Shown: piece after piece, positions 27,150 through 35,856 of the stretch | Layout: every line of letters starts with the position of its first letter | Numbering within the stretch: the stretch's first letter is position 1 | Assembly: GCF_007993035.1 (NCBI RefSeq) | Contig: NZ_VOOS01000002.1 | Coordinates: 248,001-312,000, forward strand | Length of the DNA stretch: 64,000 bases | Direction of reading: 5' to 3' | From: Vicingus serpentipes | GTDB lineage: Bacteria > Bacteroidota > Bacteroidia > Flavobacteriales_E > Vicingaceae | Position numbers and translations under genes: made by a program | The notes under the pieces: model-generated | The model's input: only the letters and a program-made list of their open reading frames with translations | Databases searched by the model: none | What the model was told of the DNA's origin: nothing

Positions 27150-28153
27150 CAAAAAAAGAAATAATCTACCATTGGCAAACGTTCTCTTACTGCAAAATAC
27201 CGTTGAATCTCTTTCTGTGCAGTTGGGCTTGCAACAGTTACAATACTTTGGTTATTTTCAATATTTTCAAGTTCTGTAAACGAAAGTAATTTCTGATTGT
27301 AAATGTCTTTACCGATTTTTTTAGGATTATCACAAATCCAAGAAAAAGGGATGTTCCTTTTTAACAACAACTCAGCTATTAATTTTCCTTTTTTACCGGC
27401 TCCCCAAACCACTAACTTTTTATTTACATCATAATCTAACTCCAAAAAATGATGCAACTTTATCTCTATAAAGCTACTATCAGCATAATGTTCGTGAGTT
27501 CTCGACGTTCTTGTTGGGTAATCTCTCCAATGATGTAAAACCTTTTCGGATGGAATACATTTTAGTTTATTTTGATAAAACCGAAAAGCTAAATCATAAT
27601 CTTCAGGATAAATTTCGCTAGTAAATCCACCACATTTTTCAAAGTCTTCTCGTTGCATCATCCAACAAGGCGATGGAATCACACATTCTTTGTAAATTTC
27701 TTTAAAGCTATCGCCTTTTGAAATTAATCCATTTAGCCATTGTTCATATCTACTAAATCCCTCTCCTATTCCCTCTTCCGAAAAATAACGTACTAAGCCC
27801 AATGCAATATTGCCTACCCCATTTTCAATCAATTGATTTACCATCACATATAGCTTGTCGTCAACCATAATATCATCCGAATCCATACGAGTAATAAAAT
27901 TTCCTAAACATTTTGAATAGCCTAGTTGTAAAGCAGGTATTATTCCGCTTCCATTATTCCTAAATACTTTAATTCGATTATCTTTAATAGAATAGTCAGT
28001 TAATATTTGAAAACTATTATCCGAAGAACTATCATCTACTGCTAACAATTCCCAATTGCTATACGATTGATTCAAAGTAGAATCTAAACATTCCTTTAAA
28101 TGTTTAGAGGTGTTCTTTACTGGCATTATTATACTTACTAATCTATTCTTCAT
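27146..28153 (-). CDS. family 2 glycosyltransferase with C-terminal Rossmann-like extension
   Basis: 335 residues. The GT-A part begins SIIMPVKNTSKHLKECLDST and has AVDDSSSDNSFQIL and the DxD-type ITRMDSDDIM (near residue 93), then IPSPCWMMQREDFEKCGGFT. From about residue 245 a second unit starts: KKLVVWGAGKKGKLIAELLL, a GxGxxG-like nucleotide-binding loop, then WICDNPKKIGK and IVTVASPTAQKEI, resembling the N-terminal Rossmann domain of PglD-type proteins. The acceptor is unknown. Its 5' end overlaps the upstream Mom-like gene by 11 nt, so translation is probably coupled. Confidence 0.85.
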   Translation of the reverse strand: MKNRLVSIIMPVKNTSKHLKECLDSTLNQSYSNWELLAVDDSSSDNSFQILTDYSIKDNRIKVFRNNGSGIIPALQLGYSKCLGNFITRMDSDDIMVDDKLYVMVNQLIENGVGNIALGLVRYFSEEGIGEGFSRYEQWLNGLISKGDSFKEIYKECVIPSPCWMMQREDFEKCGGFTSEIYPEDYDLAFRFYQNKLKCIPSEKVLHHWRDYPTRTSRTHEHYADSSFIEIKLHHFLELDYDVNKKLVVWGAGKKGKLIAELLLKRNIPFSWICDNPKKIGKDIYNQKLLSFTELENIENNQSIVTVASPTAQKEIQRYFAVRERLPMVDYFFFC

Positions 28154-28937
28154 TCTTCACTTCTAAAATAAACTTTAAACTTCCTGAAGTAAAAATAGAT
28201 ATTAGTGGGTTTTTAGTAGAAGTTTTAGTCCTGTAATTAAACCGTTCTAATGTTTTTGAGTCAACAAAAAATTCAACTGGAGGAAGTTCATCAACTAACT
28301 TAAAACCAAGTTTTAAATAACTTTTCCCATCCGACCAATCTTTATCTGCATAGGTCATAACATCATCTACTTTGTGTTGTTTTATAAAATGTTTGATTAG
28401 TTTACTTAATCCACCAACAACAGTATAATCACTTTTATTACAAAATCGAATTAACTCTCCCGACCACTTCCCTCCTGCTTCAAATTTCTTGTGCATTAAC
28501 TGCCCAAAAGAAGCGACTGCAACTAATTCACCTTTATAGGTTAAACCGTATTTATATTTAGCATTAAATGGTTCGTTTCCATGATTATCATTTAAAAACT
28601 TTAGTAATTCAGGCTTTGTTAGTTTTACAACCGCTGTGCTTCTTCCATGAATACGAGTAGTAACCCCTAATAAAGACTTAACTCTCGAAACAATAATATC
28701 GAATTTATGCGTTAACTCATCTTCATAAATACAGATAAGTTGACTTGTTTTTGATTGTTGAATTGAATTAAAATTGATTAAGTCTGTATTACTTGAATTA
28801 CATTTAATCTTATCTAATAAAATCACATGTAATCTTAAGGTATTGTTTACTACTAAAACTTCACCAAAAGGAGATAAAACTCTTTCTATTTCTTCATGAA
28901 CAAAAGGTTGTATACTATTAATTAGTTCAGTAATCAC
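28143..28937 (-). CDS. protein with phage Mom/homing-endonuclease-associated acyltransferase-like domain
   Basis: 264 residues, start GTG overlapping the stop of the DUF4268 gene (TAGTG). The stretch from ~residue 95 reads RIHGRSTAVVKLTKPELLKF, YKYGLTYKGELVAVASFGQL, WSGELIRFCNKSDYTVVGGL, SKLIKHFIKQHKVDDVMTYA and DKDWSDGKSYLKLGFKLVDE. This set of motifs occurs in proteins annotated Hef-like or Mom-like in T4-type phages and is thought to have a GNAT-like fold (from memory). The first ~90 residues are unassigned. No nuclease motif (GIY-YIG, HNH) is visible. The function here is unknown; DNA or nucleotide modification is one possibility. Confidence 0.7.
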   Translation of the reverse strand: MITELINSIQPFVHEEIERVLSPFGEVLVVNNTLRLHVILLDKIKCNSSNTDLINFNSIQQSKTSQLICIYEDELTHKFDIIVSRVKSLLGVTTRIHGRSTAVVKLTKPELLKFLNDNHGNEPFNAKYKYGLTYKGELVAVASFGQLMHKKFEAGGKWSGELIRFCNKSDYTVVGGLSKLIKHFIKQHKVDDVMTYADKDWSDGKSYLKLGFKLVDELPPVEFFVDSKTLERFNYRTKTSTKNPLISIFTSGSLKFILEVKNEE

Positions 28938-29398
28938 TAATTTTGAAGTTGTATAAAAATCTCATTAAAGTCAAGCCAAAAGCGATGCAAACCAACAATT
29001 CGTTTTTCAAAAAAGACAAAAACCTCTTGCCAGTCGTTTTTATTGTAAATGTTTACATTTTCTAATTCTATATGAATTTTACTAACTGGTTTTTCAAACT
29101 CATTAAAAACAATTTCATCCCAAATCAACTCTTCACCAACAGCATCATGTAGCACCACTTTCAGCTCAGTAAATTGCTCATAAAACAACTCTCTAATTCC
29201 ATCATCTACATGCTGTAAATCAATAGAAAAAGTAGCTTTTTTACTTGTAAGGTCTAACCTAAAATATAAATCCTTGATTTTGGTTTTATAGTTTACCCAA
29301 TGTACACGACCAAACTCTTTATTATGTTTTCGCATATAAACACCAAAACTCGTCCAGAATTCAGTTTTTATTGCTTTTTTTTCTTCCTTGGTAAACAT
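28937..29398 (-). CDS. DUF4268 protein
   Basis: 153 residues: FTKEEKKAIKTEFWTSFGVY, NKEFGRVHWVNYKTKIKDLY, FRLDLTSKKATFSIDLQHVD and the C-terminal HRFWLDFNEIFIQ are the marks of the DUF4268 family, which is common in Bacteroidota and often appears as a free-standing small protein. DUF4268 is also found fused to nuclease-like domains in other bacteria, but none is present here. It starts the compact three-gene unit DUF4268, Mom-like protein, glycosyltransferase, with 1-nt and 11-nt overlaps. Function unknown. Confidence 0.8.
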   Translation of the reverse strand: MFTKEEKKAIKTEFWTSFGVYMRKHNKEFGRVHWVNYKTKIKDLYFRLDLTSKKATFSIDLQHVDDGIRELFYEQFTELKVVLHDAVGEELIWDEIVFNEFEKPVSKIHIELENVNIYNKNDWQEVFVFFEKRIVGLHRFWLDFNEIFIQLQN

Positions 29399-29481
29399 CT
29401 AAAGCAAATATAAACATGTATTAGATTTCCATCGAGTTTATTTAAAATAATTAGTATTTTGGATGCTTAAATTGATAAAAT

Positions 29482-30243
29482 ATGAAGTTAATCTCCTGGA
29501 ATGTAAACGGAATTAGAGCTGTTGCTAAAAAAGATTTTTTTGAACAAATAGAACGTTTAAACCCTGATGTTTTGTGTTTACAAGAAACCAAGGCACAAGA
29601 TGACCAAGTAGCTGAAGTTTTAGAAAACTTAGAAGGATATCATGTTTATTCAAATTCAGCGGTAAAAAAAGGCTATTCGGGTACAGCAATAATTACTAAG
29701 CAAAAACCAATTAGCGTTAAAGCTGACATTAATATTAAAGAGCACGATCAAGAAGGCAGAGTATTAACTGCCGAGTACGATGATTTTTACTTAACCACAG
29801 TTTATACTCCCAATTCTAAAAACGATTTAAGCAGATTAGATGATAGACAAAATTTTGATGCTGCTTTTTTAGCTTATTTAAAGAATTTAGAAAAAACTAA
29901 ACCTGTAATTGTTTGTGGCGATTTAAACGTAGCACATACAGAAATTGATTTAGCAAGACCTAAAGCAAACTACAACAAAAGTGCTGGATTTATGCAAGAA
30001 GAAATTGATGGGATGAACAATTTTATTAATGCTGGTTTATTAGATTCTTTTAGATATTTAAACCCTGATAAATTAGATGCCTATAGCTGGTGGAGTTACA
30101 GAGGTGGAGCAAGAGAGAATAATGTAGGCTGGAGAATTGATTATTTCTTAGTAAGTGAAAGTTATATTAAAAATGTAAAAAAAGCTGAAATTTTAATGAA
30201 CGAATATGGTTCTGATCATTGTCCAGTAAGTATAGAAATTTAA
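29482..30243 (+). CDS. xthA: exodeoxyribonuclease III (AP endonuclease)
   Basis: 253 residues. MKLISWNVNGIRAVAKKDFF, CLQETKAQ (metal Glu), TVYTPNS (catalytic Tyr region), VCGDLNVAHTEIDLARPK (Asp/Asn site), AYSWWSYRGGARENNVGWRI and YGSDHCPVSIEI (Asp-His pair) are all present in order. It repairs abasic sites and trims 3' ends. It stands alone, reading towards a repeat patch and a terminator. Confidence 0.96.
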   Translation: MKLISWNVNGIRAVAKKDFFEQIERLNPDVLCLQETKAQDDQVAEVLENLEGYHVYSNSAVKKGYSGTAIITKQKPISVKADINIKEHDQEGRVLTAEYDDFYLTTVYTPNSKNDLSRLDDRQNFDAAFLAYLKNLEKTKPVIVCGDLNVAHTEIDLARPKANYNKSAGFMQEEIDGMNNFINAGLLDSFRYLNPDKLDAYSWWSYRGGARENNVGWRIDYFLVSESYIKNVKKAEILMNEYGSDHCPVSIEI

Positions 30244-30338
30244 CGTCATTGCGGGCTTGACCCGCAATCTCAGTTTTAGTAAAACTATTGATAAATAATA
30301 GATTCCGGATATCCGCTAACGCTACTTCCGGAATGACG
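30244..30338. repeat. dispersed palindromic repeat element
   Basis: A 95-bp unit bounded by CGTCATT (30244-30250) and its reverse complement AATGACG (30332-30338). Inside it has two hairpins: TTGCGGG/CCCGCAA (30249-30267) and ATTCCGGA/TCCGGAAT (30302-30334). It is clearly GC-richer than the surrounding DNA. CGTCATTGCGGGCTTGACCC-type sequences recur as intergenic repeats in Bacteroidota genomes as I recall. No open reading frame is present. Confidence 0.65.
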
Positions 30339-30346
30339 ATAGAAAT

Positions 30347-30377
30347 AAAAAAAATCCCGCTAAAGCGGGATTTTTTT
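30347..30377. terminator. bidirectional terminator
   Basis: AATCCCGCT / AGCGGGATT with a short AA loop, flanked by seven or more A and T. Serves xthA and the convergent cyclophilin gene. Confidence 0.85.
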
Positions 30378-30386
30378 ATTTTTTTA

Positions 30387-30416
30387 GGCCTCCCCTTTGG
30401 GGAGATTTAGAGGGGC
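30387..30416. repeat. short GC-rich hairpin repeat
   Basis: CTCCCC-TTT-GGGGAG (30390-30404) followed by ATTTAGAGGGGC. This pattern looks like a second type of dispersed intergenic repeat of Bacteroidota and abuts the cyclophilin stop codon. Confidence 0.5.
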
Positions 30417-30418
30417 TC

Positions 30419-30856
30419 TTACCCTTCAATAACTTCAATACTATTGATTTTATCACCTTGTCTAATATCATCTACAATATCAACACCTTCTACAACTTTA
30501 CCAAAACAAGTATGGTTTCTATCTAAGTGAGATGTATTGTTTCTGCTGTGACAGATGAAAAATTGAGAACCACCTGTATTTCTTCCAGCGTGAGCCATAG
30601 ATAACACTCCTCTATCATGATATTGATTTTCACCCGTTAATTCACAATCTATTGAATAACCTGGTCCGCCTGCTCCTGTTCCATCTGGACAACCACCTTG
30701 AATTACAAAATCAGGTAATACTCTATGGAAAGTTAATCCATTGTAAAAACCAGACTCAGCTAGATTAATAAAGTTTTCTACTGTTTTAGGAGCATCATTG
30801 TGGTAAAATTCCACAGTCATATCACCTTTTTCTGTTTTGATAATCGCTTTTTTCAT
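30419..30856 (-). CDS. cyclophilin-type peptidyl-prolyl isomerase
   Basis: 145 residues with no signal peptide, so a cytoplasmic cyclophilin. Family blocks: [20 protein letters not shown] followed by [11 protein letters not shown] (catalytic Arg in FHRV), [33 protein letters not shown] and [17 protein letters not shown]. It lies 8 bp downstream of pyrB in the same orientation and may be read from the pyrR-pyrB message; the stop sits at the edge of a repeat patch. Confidence 0.93.
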   Translation of the reverse strand: MKKAIIKTEKGDMTVEFYHNDAPKTVENFINLAESGFYNGLTFHRVLPDFVIQGGCPDGTGAGGPGYSIDCELTGENQYHDRGVLSMAHAGRNTGGSQFFICHSRNNTSHLDRNHTCFGKVVEGVDIVDDIRQGDKINSIEVIEG

Positions 30857-30864
30857 AAATATAT

Positions 30865-31794
30865 TTATTGTTCTATTCTTCCTGCTAATAAATAAAGTAC
30901 TGCCATTCTAATAGCCACTCCATTTTCAACCTGATTTAAAATTATTGATTGTTTACTATCTGCAACATCACTAGTAATTTCTACCCCTCTATTAATTGGA
31001 CCTGGGTGCATTACCGTTATTTCTTTATCTAAAGAATCTAACAAGGCTTTGTCCAAACCATACTGCATTGAGTATTCTCTTAATGATGGGAAAAACTTAG
31101 TATCTTGACGTTCCAACTGAATTCGTAGCATCATCGCTACATCGCACCAGTTTAACGCTTCTTTTAAATTTGTTATCACTTCTACCCCTAAAGAACTAAT
31201 GTATTTCGGTATCAGTGTTAATGGCCCACATACTTTTACAATGGCTCCCATTTTTTGTAGTAAAAAGATGTTTGATAATGCCACTCTTGAGTGTAACACA
31301 TCTCCAACAATTACTACTTTTTTACCTTTTAAATCACCGTGTTTTTCTCTTATTGAAAAGCCATCTAATAGTGCTTGTGTTGGATGCTCGTGCGCACCAT
31401 CTCCAGCATTTACAATTTTAGCATCAACATGTTGAGATAAAAAGTAAGCTGCCCCTGGGTTTGGGTGTCTCATTACCACCATATCAACTTTCATTGATAA
31501 GATGTTATTTACCGTATCTATTAAAGTTTCTCCTTTAGTAACTGAAGAACTTGATGAAGCAAAATTTATAGTATCTGCAGAAAGTCTTTTTTCAGCAAGT
31601 TCAAACGAAAGTTTTGTTCTGGTAGAGTTTTCAAAAAATAAGTTAGCAATGGTAATATCACGTAAAGAAGGTACTTTTTTTATTGGTCGGTTAATTACGT
31701 TTTTAAAATGATCTGCAGTTTGAAAAATTAATTCGATATCTTCTTTTTGAAGATACTTAATTCCTAATAAATGCTCCACACTTAATTTAGTCAT
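30865..31794 (-). CDS. pyrB: aspartate carbamoyltransferase catalytic subunit
   Basis: 309 residues. The carbamoyl-phosphate signature [20 protein letters not shown], then [57 protein letters not shown] and the C-terminal [13 protein letters not shown] are all present. It forms carbamoyl-aspartate in pyrimidine synthesis. It overlaps pyrR by 8 nt, as in many Bacteroidota and Firmicutes, so the two are translationally coupled. Confidence 0.97.
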   Translation of the reverse strand: MTKLSVEHLLGIKYLQKEDIELIFQTADHFKNVINRPIKKVPSLRDITIANLFFENSTRTKLSFELAEKRLSADTINFASSSSSVTKGETLIDTVNNILSMKVDMVVMRHPNPGAAYFLSQHVDAKIVNAGDGAHEHPTQALLDGFSIREKHGDLKGKKVVIVGDVLHSRVALSNIFLLQKMGAIVKVCGPLTLIPKYISSLGVEVITNLKEALNWCDVAMMLRIQLERQDTKFFPSLREYSMQYGLDKALLDSLDKEITVMHPGPINRGVEITSDVADSKQSIILNQVENGVAIRMAVLYLLAGRIEQ

Positions 31795-32341
31795 TTGCCG
31801 GCGTATATAATATTACTTTATCTTCTCCTTCATTTTCAACCCAACTTACTTCAACTCTTTCTGAAGTTACTGAGTGTACATTTTTGCCAATGTATTTGGC
31901 TTGTATTGGTAAATCGCGTTCGTATCGTCTATTAATTAACACTAGAAGTTCTACTTTACTAGGTCGTCCAAATGCTAGCATAGCGTCTAACCCAGCTCTT
32001 ACACTTCGACCAGTAAAAAGTACATCATCAATTAAAACCACTTTCTTGTCTTCTATAATAAAGTCAACTTGGGTTTTACTAGGTATTAACGGATTGTCTT
32101 GTCTTCTATAATCGTCACGGTAAAAAGTAGTATCTAACGAACCTACTTGTACTTTGTACTTTTTATTAATAGCCAATAACTCTGCTTGAATACGATTAGC
32201 CAAGAACAAACCGCGAGGCTGCATTCCTAGTATAACAGTATCTGTAAAGTTGTTGTGATTTTCGATTAATTGGTGAGCAAGCCTTTTAATGGTTAAATCG
32301 AATTGTTTGGCATCTAATATTACTCTGTTGCTCTTTTCCAT
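31787..32341 (-). CDS. pyrR: bifunctional pyr regulator / uracil phosphoribosyltransferase PyrR
   Basis: 184 residues. The PRPP-binding site is KVVLIDDVLFTGRSVRAGLD, preceded by GSLDTTFYRDDYRRQDNPLI, a PyrR signature, and followed by LLVLINRRYERDLPIQAKYI and GKNVHS. It may regulate pyr genes by binding mRNA as in Bacillus, but no anti-terminator structure was noticed in its short leader, so RNA regulation here is unproven. A second, PyrR-like gene lies at 57.9 kb. Confidence 0.93.
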   Translation of the reverse strand: MEKSNRVILDAKQFDLTIKRLAHQLIENHNNFTDTVILGMQPRGLFLANRIQAELLAINKKYKVQVGSLDTTFYRDDYRRQDNPLIPSKTQVDFIIEDKKVVLIDDVLFTGRSVRAGLDAMLAFGRPSKVELLVLINRRYERDLPIQAKYIGKNVHSVTSERVEVSWVENEGEDKVILYTPAND

Positions 32342-32401
32342 TAAAGCACAAATTTAGTATAAATAATGATTTTTGAATGATGAATTGAAAAATTTATTTA
32401 T

Positions 32402-32436
32402 AAAAAAGCCCCAACATTAATGTTAGGGCTTTTTGT
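32402..32436. terminator. terminator downstream of rpsA
   Basis: Stem GCCCCAACA / TGTTAGGGC (one mismatch) around TTAA, flanked by A- and T-runs on both sides; placed after the rpsA stop on the minus strand. Confidence 0.8.
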
Positions 32437-32456
32437 TATCTATAGTTAAAAGAGAA

Positions 32457-34424
32457 TTATTTCTTTTCTCCTTTTTCTAAGTCTGCTTTTAACGCTGATA
32501 AAGCATCAAGATCACCTAAAGTAGTTTTCTCCATGTTATCATTGTTTTTCTTTACTGCTTTAGAAGCTGAACTAGCGCTAGCTTTAGCTTTCGCTTTCTT
32601 CGCTACTTTTTCTTCTTCTTCAGTTTCTTTAAATAATTGAGTGTGAGATAAAACTATTTTCTTAGCGTTTTTGTTAAACTCTAATACTTTAAAGTTAAGT
32701 TTCTCTTCAACTGCTGCAAAAGAACCATCTTCTTTTTCAATGTTCTTTTTAGTAGCAATACCTTCTACTCCGTATTGTAACGATACTATCGCTAAACCTT
32801 TAGGAGTTATTTCAGTAATTGTTCCTTCGTGAGTTGAACCTTCAGCAAAAACAGTTTCGAATACATCCCATGGATTTTCTTCTAATTGTTTGTGACCTAA
32901 GCTTAATCTTCTGTTTTCTCTATCAATTTCTAAAATTACAACTTCGATTTCTTCACCAACTTTAGTAATTTCTGATGGGTGGTTGATTTTTTTCGACCAT
33001 GATAAGTCAGAGATATGGATTAATCCATCAACACCTTGTTCTAATTCAACAAATACACCAAAATCAGAAATGTTAGTTACTTTTCCTTTGTGTTTAGATT
33101 CAACACCATAGTTAGATTCGATACCTTCCCATGGATCTGAAGTTAATTGTTTAACACCAAGAGACATTTTTCTTTCTTCTCTATCTAACGTTAATACAAC
33201 TGCTTCAACCTCTTCACCAACTTTAAAGAATTCTTGAGCTGGTTTTAAGTGATTACTCCAAGTAATTTCTGATACGTGGATTAACCCTTCAACACCAGGG
33301 ATAACTTCTATAAATGCACCATAATCAGCAACAACAACAACTTTACCTTTAACTTTATCACCAACTTCTAATTTAGTGTCAAGTTTATCCCAAGGATGTT
33401 CTTGTAATTGTTTAATACCTAAAGCGATACGTTTTTTGTCATCATCAAAATCAAGGATAACAACGTTTAATTTTTGATCTAATTCTAAAATCTCTTCTGG
33501 GTGGTTAATTCTACCCCACGATAAATCTGTGATGTGAACTAAACCATCAACACCACCTAAATCGATAAACACACCGTAAGAAGTAATGTTTTTAACAGTA
33601 CCTTCTAATACTTGTCCTTTCTCTAATTTAGAAATAATTTGTGTTTTTTGTTGTTCAATTTCAGCTTCGATAAGTGCTTTATGAGATACTACGATGTTTT
33701 TAAATTCTTTGTTGATTTTAACAACTTTGAATTCCATTGTTTTGTCAACATATACATCGTAATCTCTAATTGGTTTAACATCAATTTGAGAACCTGGTAA
33801 GAATGCTTCAATTCCATGAATATCAACAATTAAACCACCTTTAGTTCTGCATTTAACATAACCTTTAACAATTTCTTGAGAAGCTAATAGTTCATTAACT
33901 TTATCCCAAGCTTTTAATGATCTAGCTTTGCTATGTGATAAAATTAACTGACCGTTTTTATCTTCAGTATTTACAACAAATACTTCTACTTGGTCACCAG
34001 CTTTAAGGTCTGGATTATATCTGAATTCAGAAATAGAAATAACTGCTTCTGATTTATAACCGATATTAATTACAACCTCTCTAGGAGTTTTTGCAACTAC
34101 AGTACCCATTAAAACTTCTTGTTGAGCGATAGAATTTAATGTCGCATCGTATTGTGCTGCCATTTCTTCAGTCTCTTCTTTAGAATAAGCTTCTTCGTAC
34201 TTACCAATTCTATCCCAGTTAAAATCTGCAAGAGGTTTAATGTCTGAAGTTTTTACTGAAACTTGAGGAGCAACTTTTTTAGGTGCTTCTACTTTAGTTT
34301 CTTTTTCTTCTGCTGCTACTTCAACAACTGCTGCTTCTTTTTTAGCTGTTGTTTTTTTAGCTGCTGCAGCTTTAGGAGCCGCTTTTTTTGTTGTAGCCTT
34401 TGGCGTTTCTTTTTTTTCTGCCAT
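32457..34424 (-). CDS. rpsA: 30S ribosomal protein S1
   Basis: 655 residues. After a ~75-residue Ala/Lys/Glu-rich leader (typical of Bacteroidota S1) come six S1 RNA-binding repeats, seen as VVINIGYKSEAVI, GLIVDIHGIEAFLPGSQ, GVFIDLGGVDGLVHITDLSW, GAFIEVIPGVEGLIHVSEIT, GVFVELEQGVDGLIHISDLS and a less regular last repeat GLAIVSLQYGVEGIA. It binds mRNA at the ribosome; in Bacteroidota, which mostly lack strong Shine-Dalgarno sites, it is likely important for initiation. A -7 element lies about 95 bp upstream. Confidence 0.96.
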   Translation of the reverse strand: MAEKKETPKATTKKAAPKAAAAKKTTAKKEAAVVEVAAEEKETKVEAPKKVAPQVSVKTSDIKPLADFNWDRIGKYEEAYSKEETEEMAAQYDATLNSIAQQEVLMGTVVAKTPREVVINIGYKSEAVISISEFRYNPDLKAGDQVEVFVVNTEDKNGQLILSHSKARSLKAWDKVNELLASQEIVKGYVKCRTKGGLIVDIHGIEAFLPGSQIDVKPIRDYDVYVDKTMEFKVVKINKEFKNIVVSHKALIEAEIEQQKTQIISKLEKGQVLEGTVKNITSYGVFIDLGGVDGLVHITDLSWGRINHPEEILELDQKLNVVILDFDDDKKRIALGIKQLQEHPWDKLDTKLEVGDKVKGKVVVVADYGAFIEVIPGVEGLIHVSEITWSNHLKPAQEFFKVGEEVEAVVLTLDREERKMSLGVKQLTSDPWEGIESNYGVESKHKGKVTNISDFGVFVELEQGVDGLIHISDLSWSKKINHPSEITKVGEEIEVVILEIDRENRRLSLGHKQLEENPWDVFETVFAEGSTHEGTITEITPKGLAIVSLQYGVEGIATKKNIEKEDGSFAAVEEKLNFKVLEFNKNAKKIVLSHTQLFKETEEEEKVAKKAKAKASASSASKAVKKNNDNMEKTTLGDLDALSALKADLEKGEKK

Positions 34425-34518
34425 TTTATATTGCTTGTATCTCGTTCTTAATCAACAACAAACGAAAGATTATTAAACATAAGCTGCATGTTGATTACAG
34501 CATTTTTTTAAGTGGGTG

Positions 34519-34526
34519 CAAAACTA
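34519..34526 (-). promoter_or_regulatory. -7 element for rpsA
   Basis: On the minus strand TAGTTTTG matches TAnnTTTG, about 95 bp ahead of the rpsA start, leaving a long leader in which ribosomal-protein feedback could act. No convincing -33 element. Confidence 0.45.
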
Positions 34527-34617
34527 CTTATTTTCATTTAATTATCAGTGAATTAGTCTAATAATTTATTTTCATTTAAAATAAAGTTTGTTTTATCAAT
34601 CTGTTTTTTAAAAAACT

Positions 34618-34625
34618 TACCTTTG
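34618..34625 (+). promoter_or_regulatory. -7 element directly upstream of ispH
   Basis: TACCTTTG fits TAnnTTTG and overlaps the TTG that would otherwise extend the gene to 34623; the ATG at 34635 is therefore the better start, and the message would have a very short leader. Confidence 0.55.
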
Positions 34626-34634
34626 AAACTGCTT

Positions 34635-35855
34635 ATGAAAACATTTGAAATTCCAACTTATTATAGAAGTTCTTTTATTTCAACAATAAAGAATTTAAGA
34701 AAAGAAATTGACCCAAGAAAAAAAGATTTTACCCCAACAATCCTTGACTTTGGTGCTGTTCAATTTTTAATAGCTCGCCATTTTGGTTTTTGTTATGGTG
34801 TTGAAAACGCCATAGAAATAGCTTACAAAGCGGTTGCAGAAAATCCAAACAAAACTATTTACTTACTAAGTCAAATGATTCATAACCCAATTGTAAATGA
34901 AGACTTAGAGAGCAAAGGAATTAAATTTATAATGGATACTCAAGGTAATCAATTTGTTCCTTGGGCAGATTTAACCAAAGACGACATCGTAATAATACCT
35001 GCATTTGGAACAACACTTGAAATAGAAGAGCGATTAGCTAAAATAGGAATAGAAACACATAAATATAATACCACTTGCCCTTTTGTTGAAAGAGTTTGGA
35101 AACAGTCAAAAAAATTAGGCGACACTAAACATACTATAATTATACATGGTAAACACAATCACGAAGAAACTCGAGCTACATTTTCTCATAGTGATAAAAA
35201 TGGTGCTTCATTAATTATAAAAGACATAAAAGAGGCTAAAATATTAGAAGAAATTATTTTAGGCATTAAATCTGAAGAAGATTTTAAATCTGTTTTTGAA
35301 AATAGATATTCAAAAGGATTTAACGTTAAAACAGATCTTCAAAAAATTGGAGTAGTTAATCAGACTACCATGCTTGCAACAGAAACGCAAGAAATTGCTG
35401 ATTTCTTAAAGGAAACGATGGTTAAAAAGTACGGCTTAGAAAATCAAAAAGAACATTTTGCCGATACCAGAGATACTTTATGTTATGCTACAAACGACAA
35501 CCAACAGGCTACTATAGGTCTTTTAAAAGAATCTGCTGATTTAGCTATAATAATTGGAGGATACAATAGCTCTAACACTTCCCATATTGTTGAATTATGT
35601 GAAGAAAAACTACCTTCTTATTTTATAAATTCAGCAAATGAAATAGAGAGTGAAGAAAGTATTTTTCACTTTAATTTTAGAACAAACGAACGATTAAATT
35701 CAAAAGGGTTTTTACCTAGTAAAAACCCTCTTAAAATTATATTAACAAGTGGGGCGTCATGCCCTGACACTATTGTAGATGAAGTATTGGATAAAATATT
35801 AAGCTATTACCCAAATACACTATCGAAAGATGAGGTGTTAAAAAAATTACAATAG
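34635..35855 (+). CDS. ispH: 4-hydroxy-3-methylbut-2-enyl diphosphate reductase
   Basis: 406 residues from ATG 34635 (an upstream in-frame TTG at 34623 lies inside the -7 element and is rejected). Last enzyme of the MEP isoprenoid pathway. The three iron-sulfur ligand cysteines are in HFGFCYGVENAIE, NTTCPFVERVW and LTSGASCPDTIVDE; other blocks are SQMIHNPIVNEDLESKGI, VVNQTTMLATETQEI and GGYNSSNTSHIVEL. It is longer than the E. coli enzyme (316), matching the long form found in Bacteroidota and cyanobacteria. Its stop is 1 bp from the convergent CDGSH gene. Confidence 0.95.
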   Translation: MKTFEIPTYYRSSFISTIKNLRKEIDPRKKDFTPTILDFGAVQFLIARHFGFCYGVENAIEIAYKAVAENPNKTIYLLSQMIHNPIVNEDLESKGIKFIMDTQGNQFVPWADLTKDDIVIIPAFGTTLEIEERLAKIGIETHKYNTTCPFVERVWKQSKKLGDTKHTIIIHGKHNHEETRATFSHSDKNGASLIIKDIKEAKILEEIILGIKSEEDFKSVFENRYSKGFNVKTDLQKIGVVNQTTMLATETQEIADFLKETMVKKYGLENQKEHFADTRDTLCYATNDNQQATIGLLKESADLAIIIGGYNSSNTSHIVELCEEKLPSYFINSANEIESEESIFHFNFRTNERLNSKGFLPSKNPLKIILTSGASCPDTIVDEVLDKILSYYPNTLSKDEVLKKLQ

Positions 35856-35856
35856 T

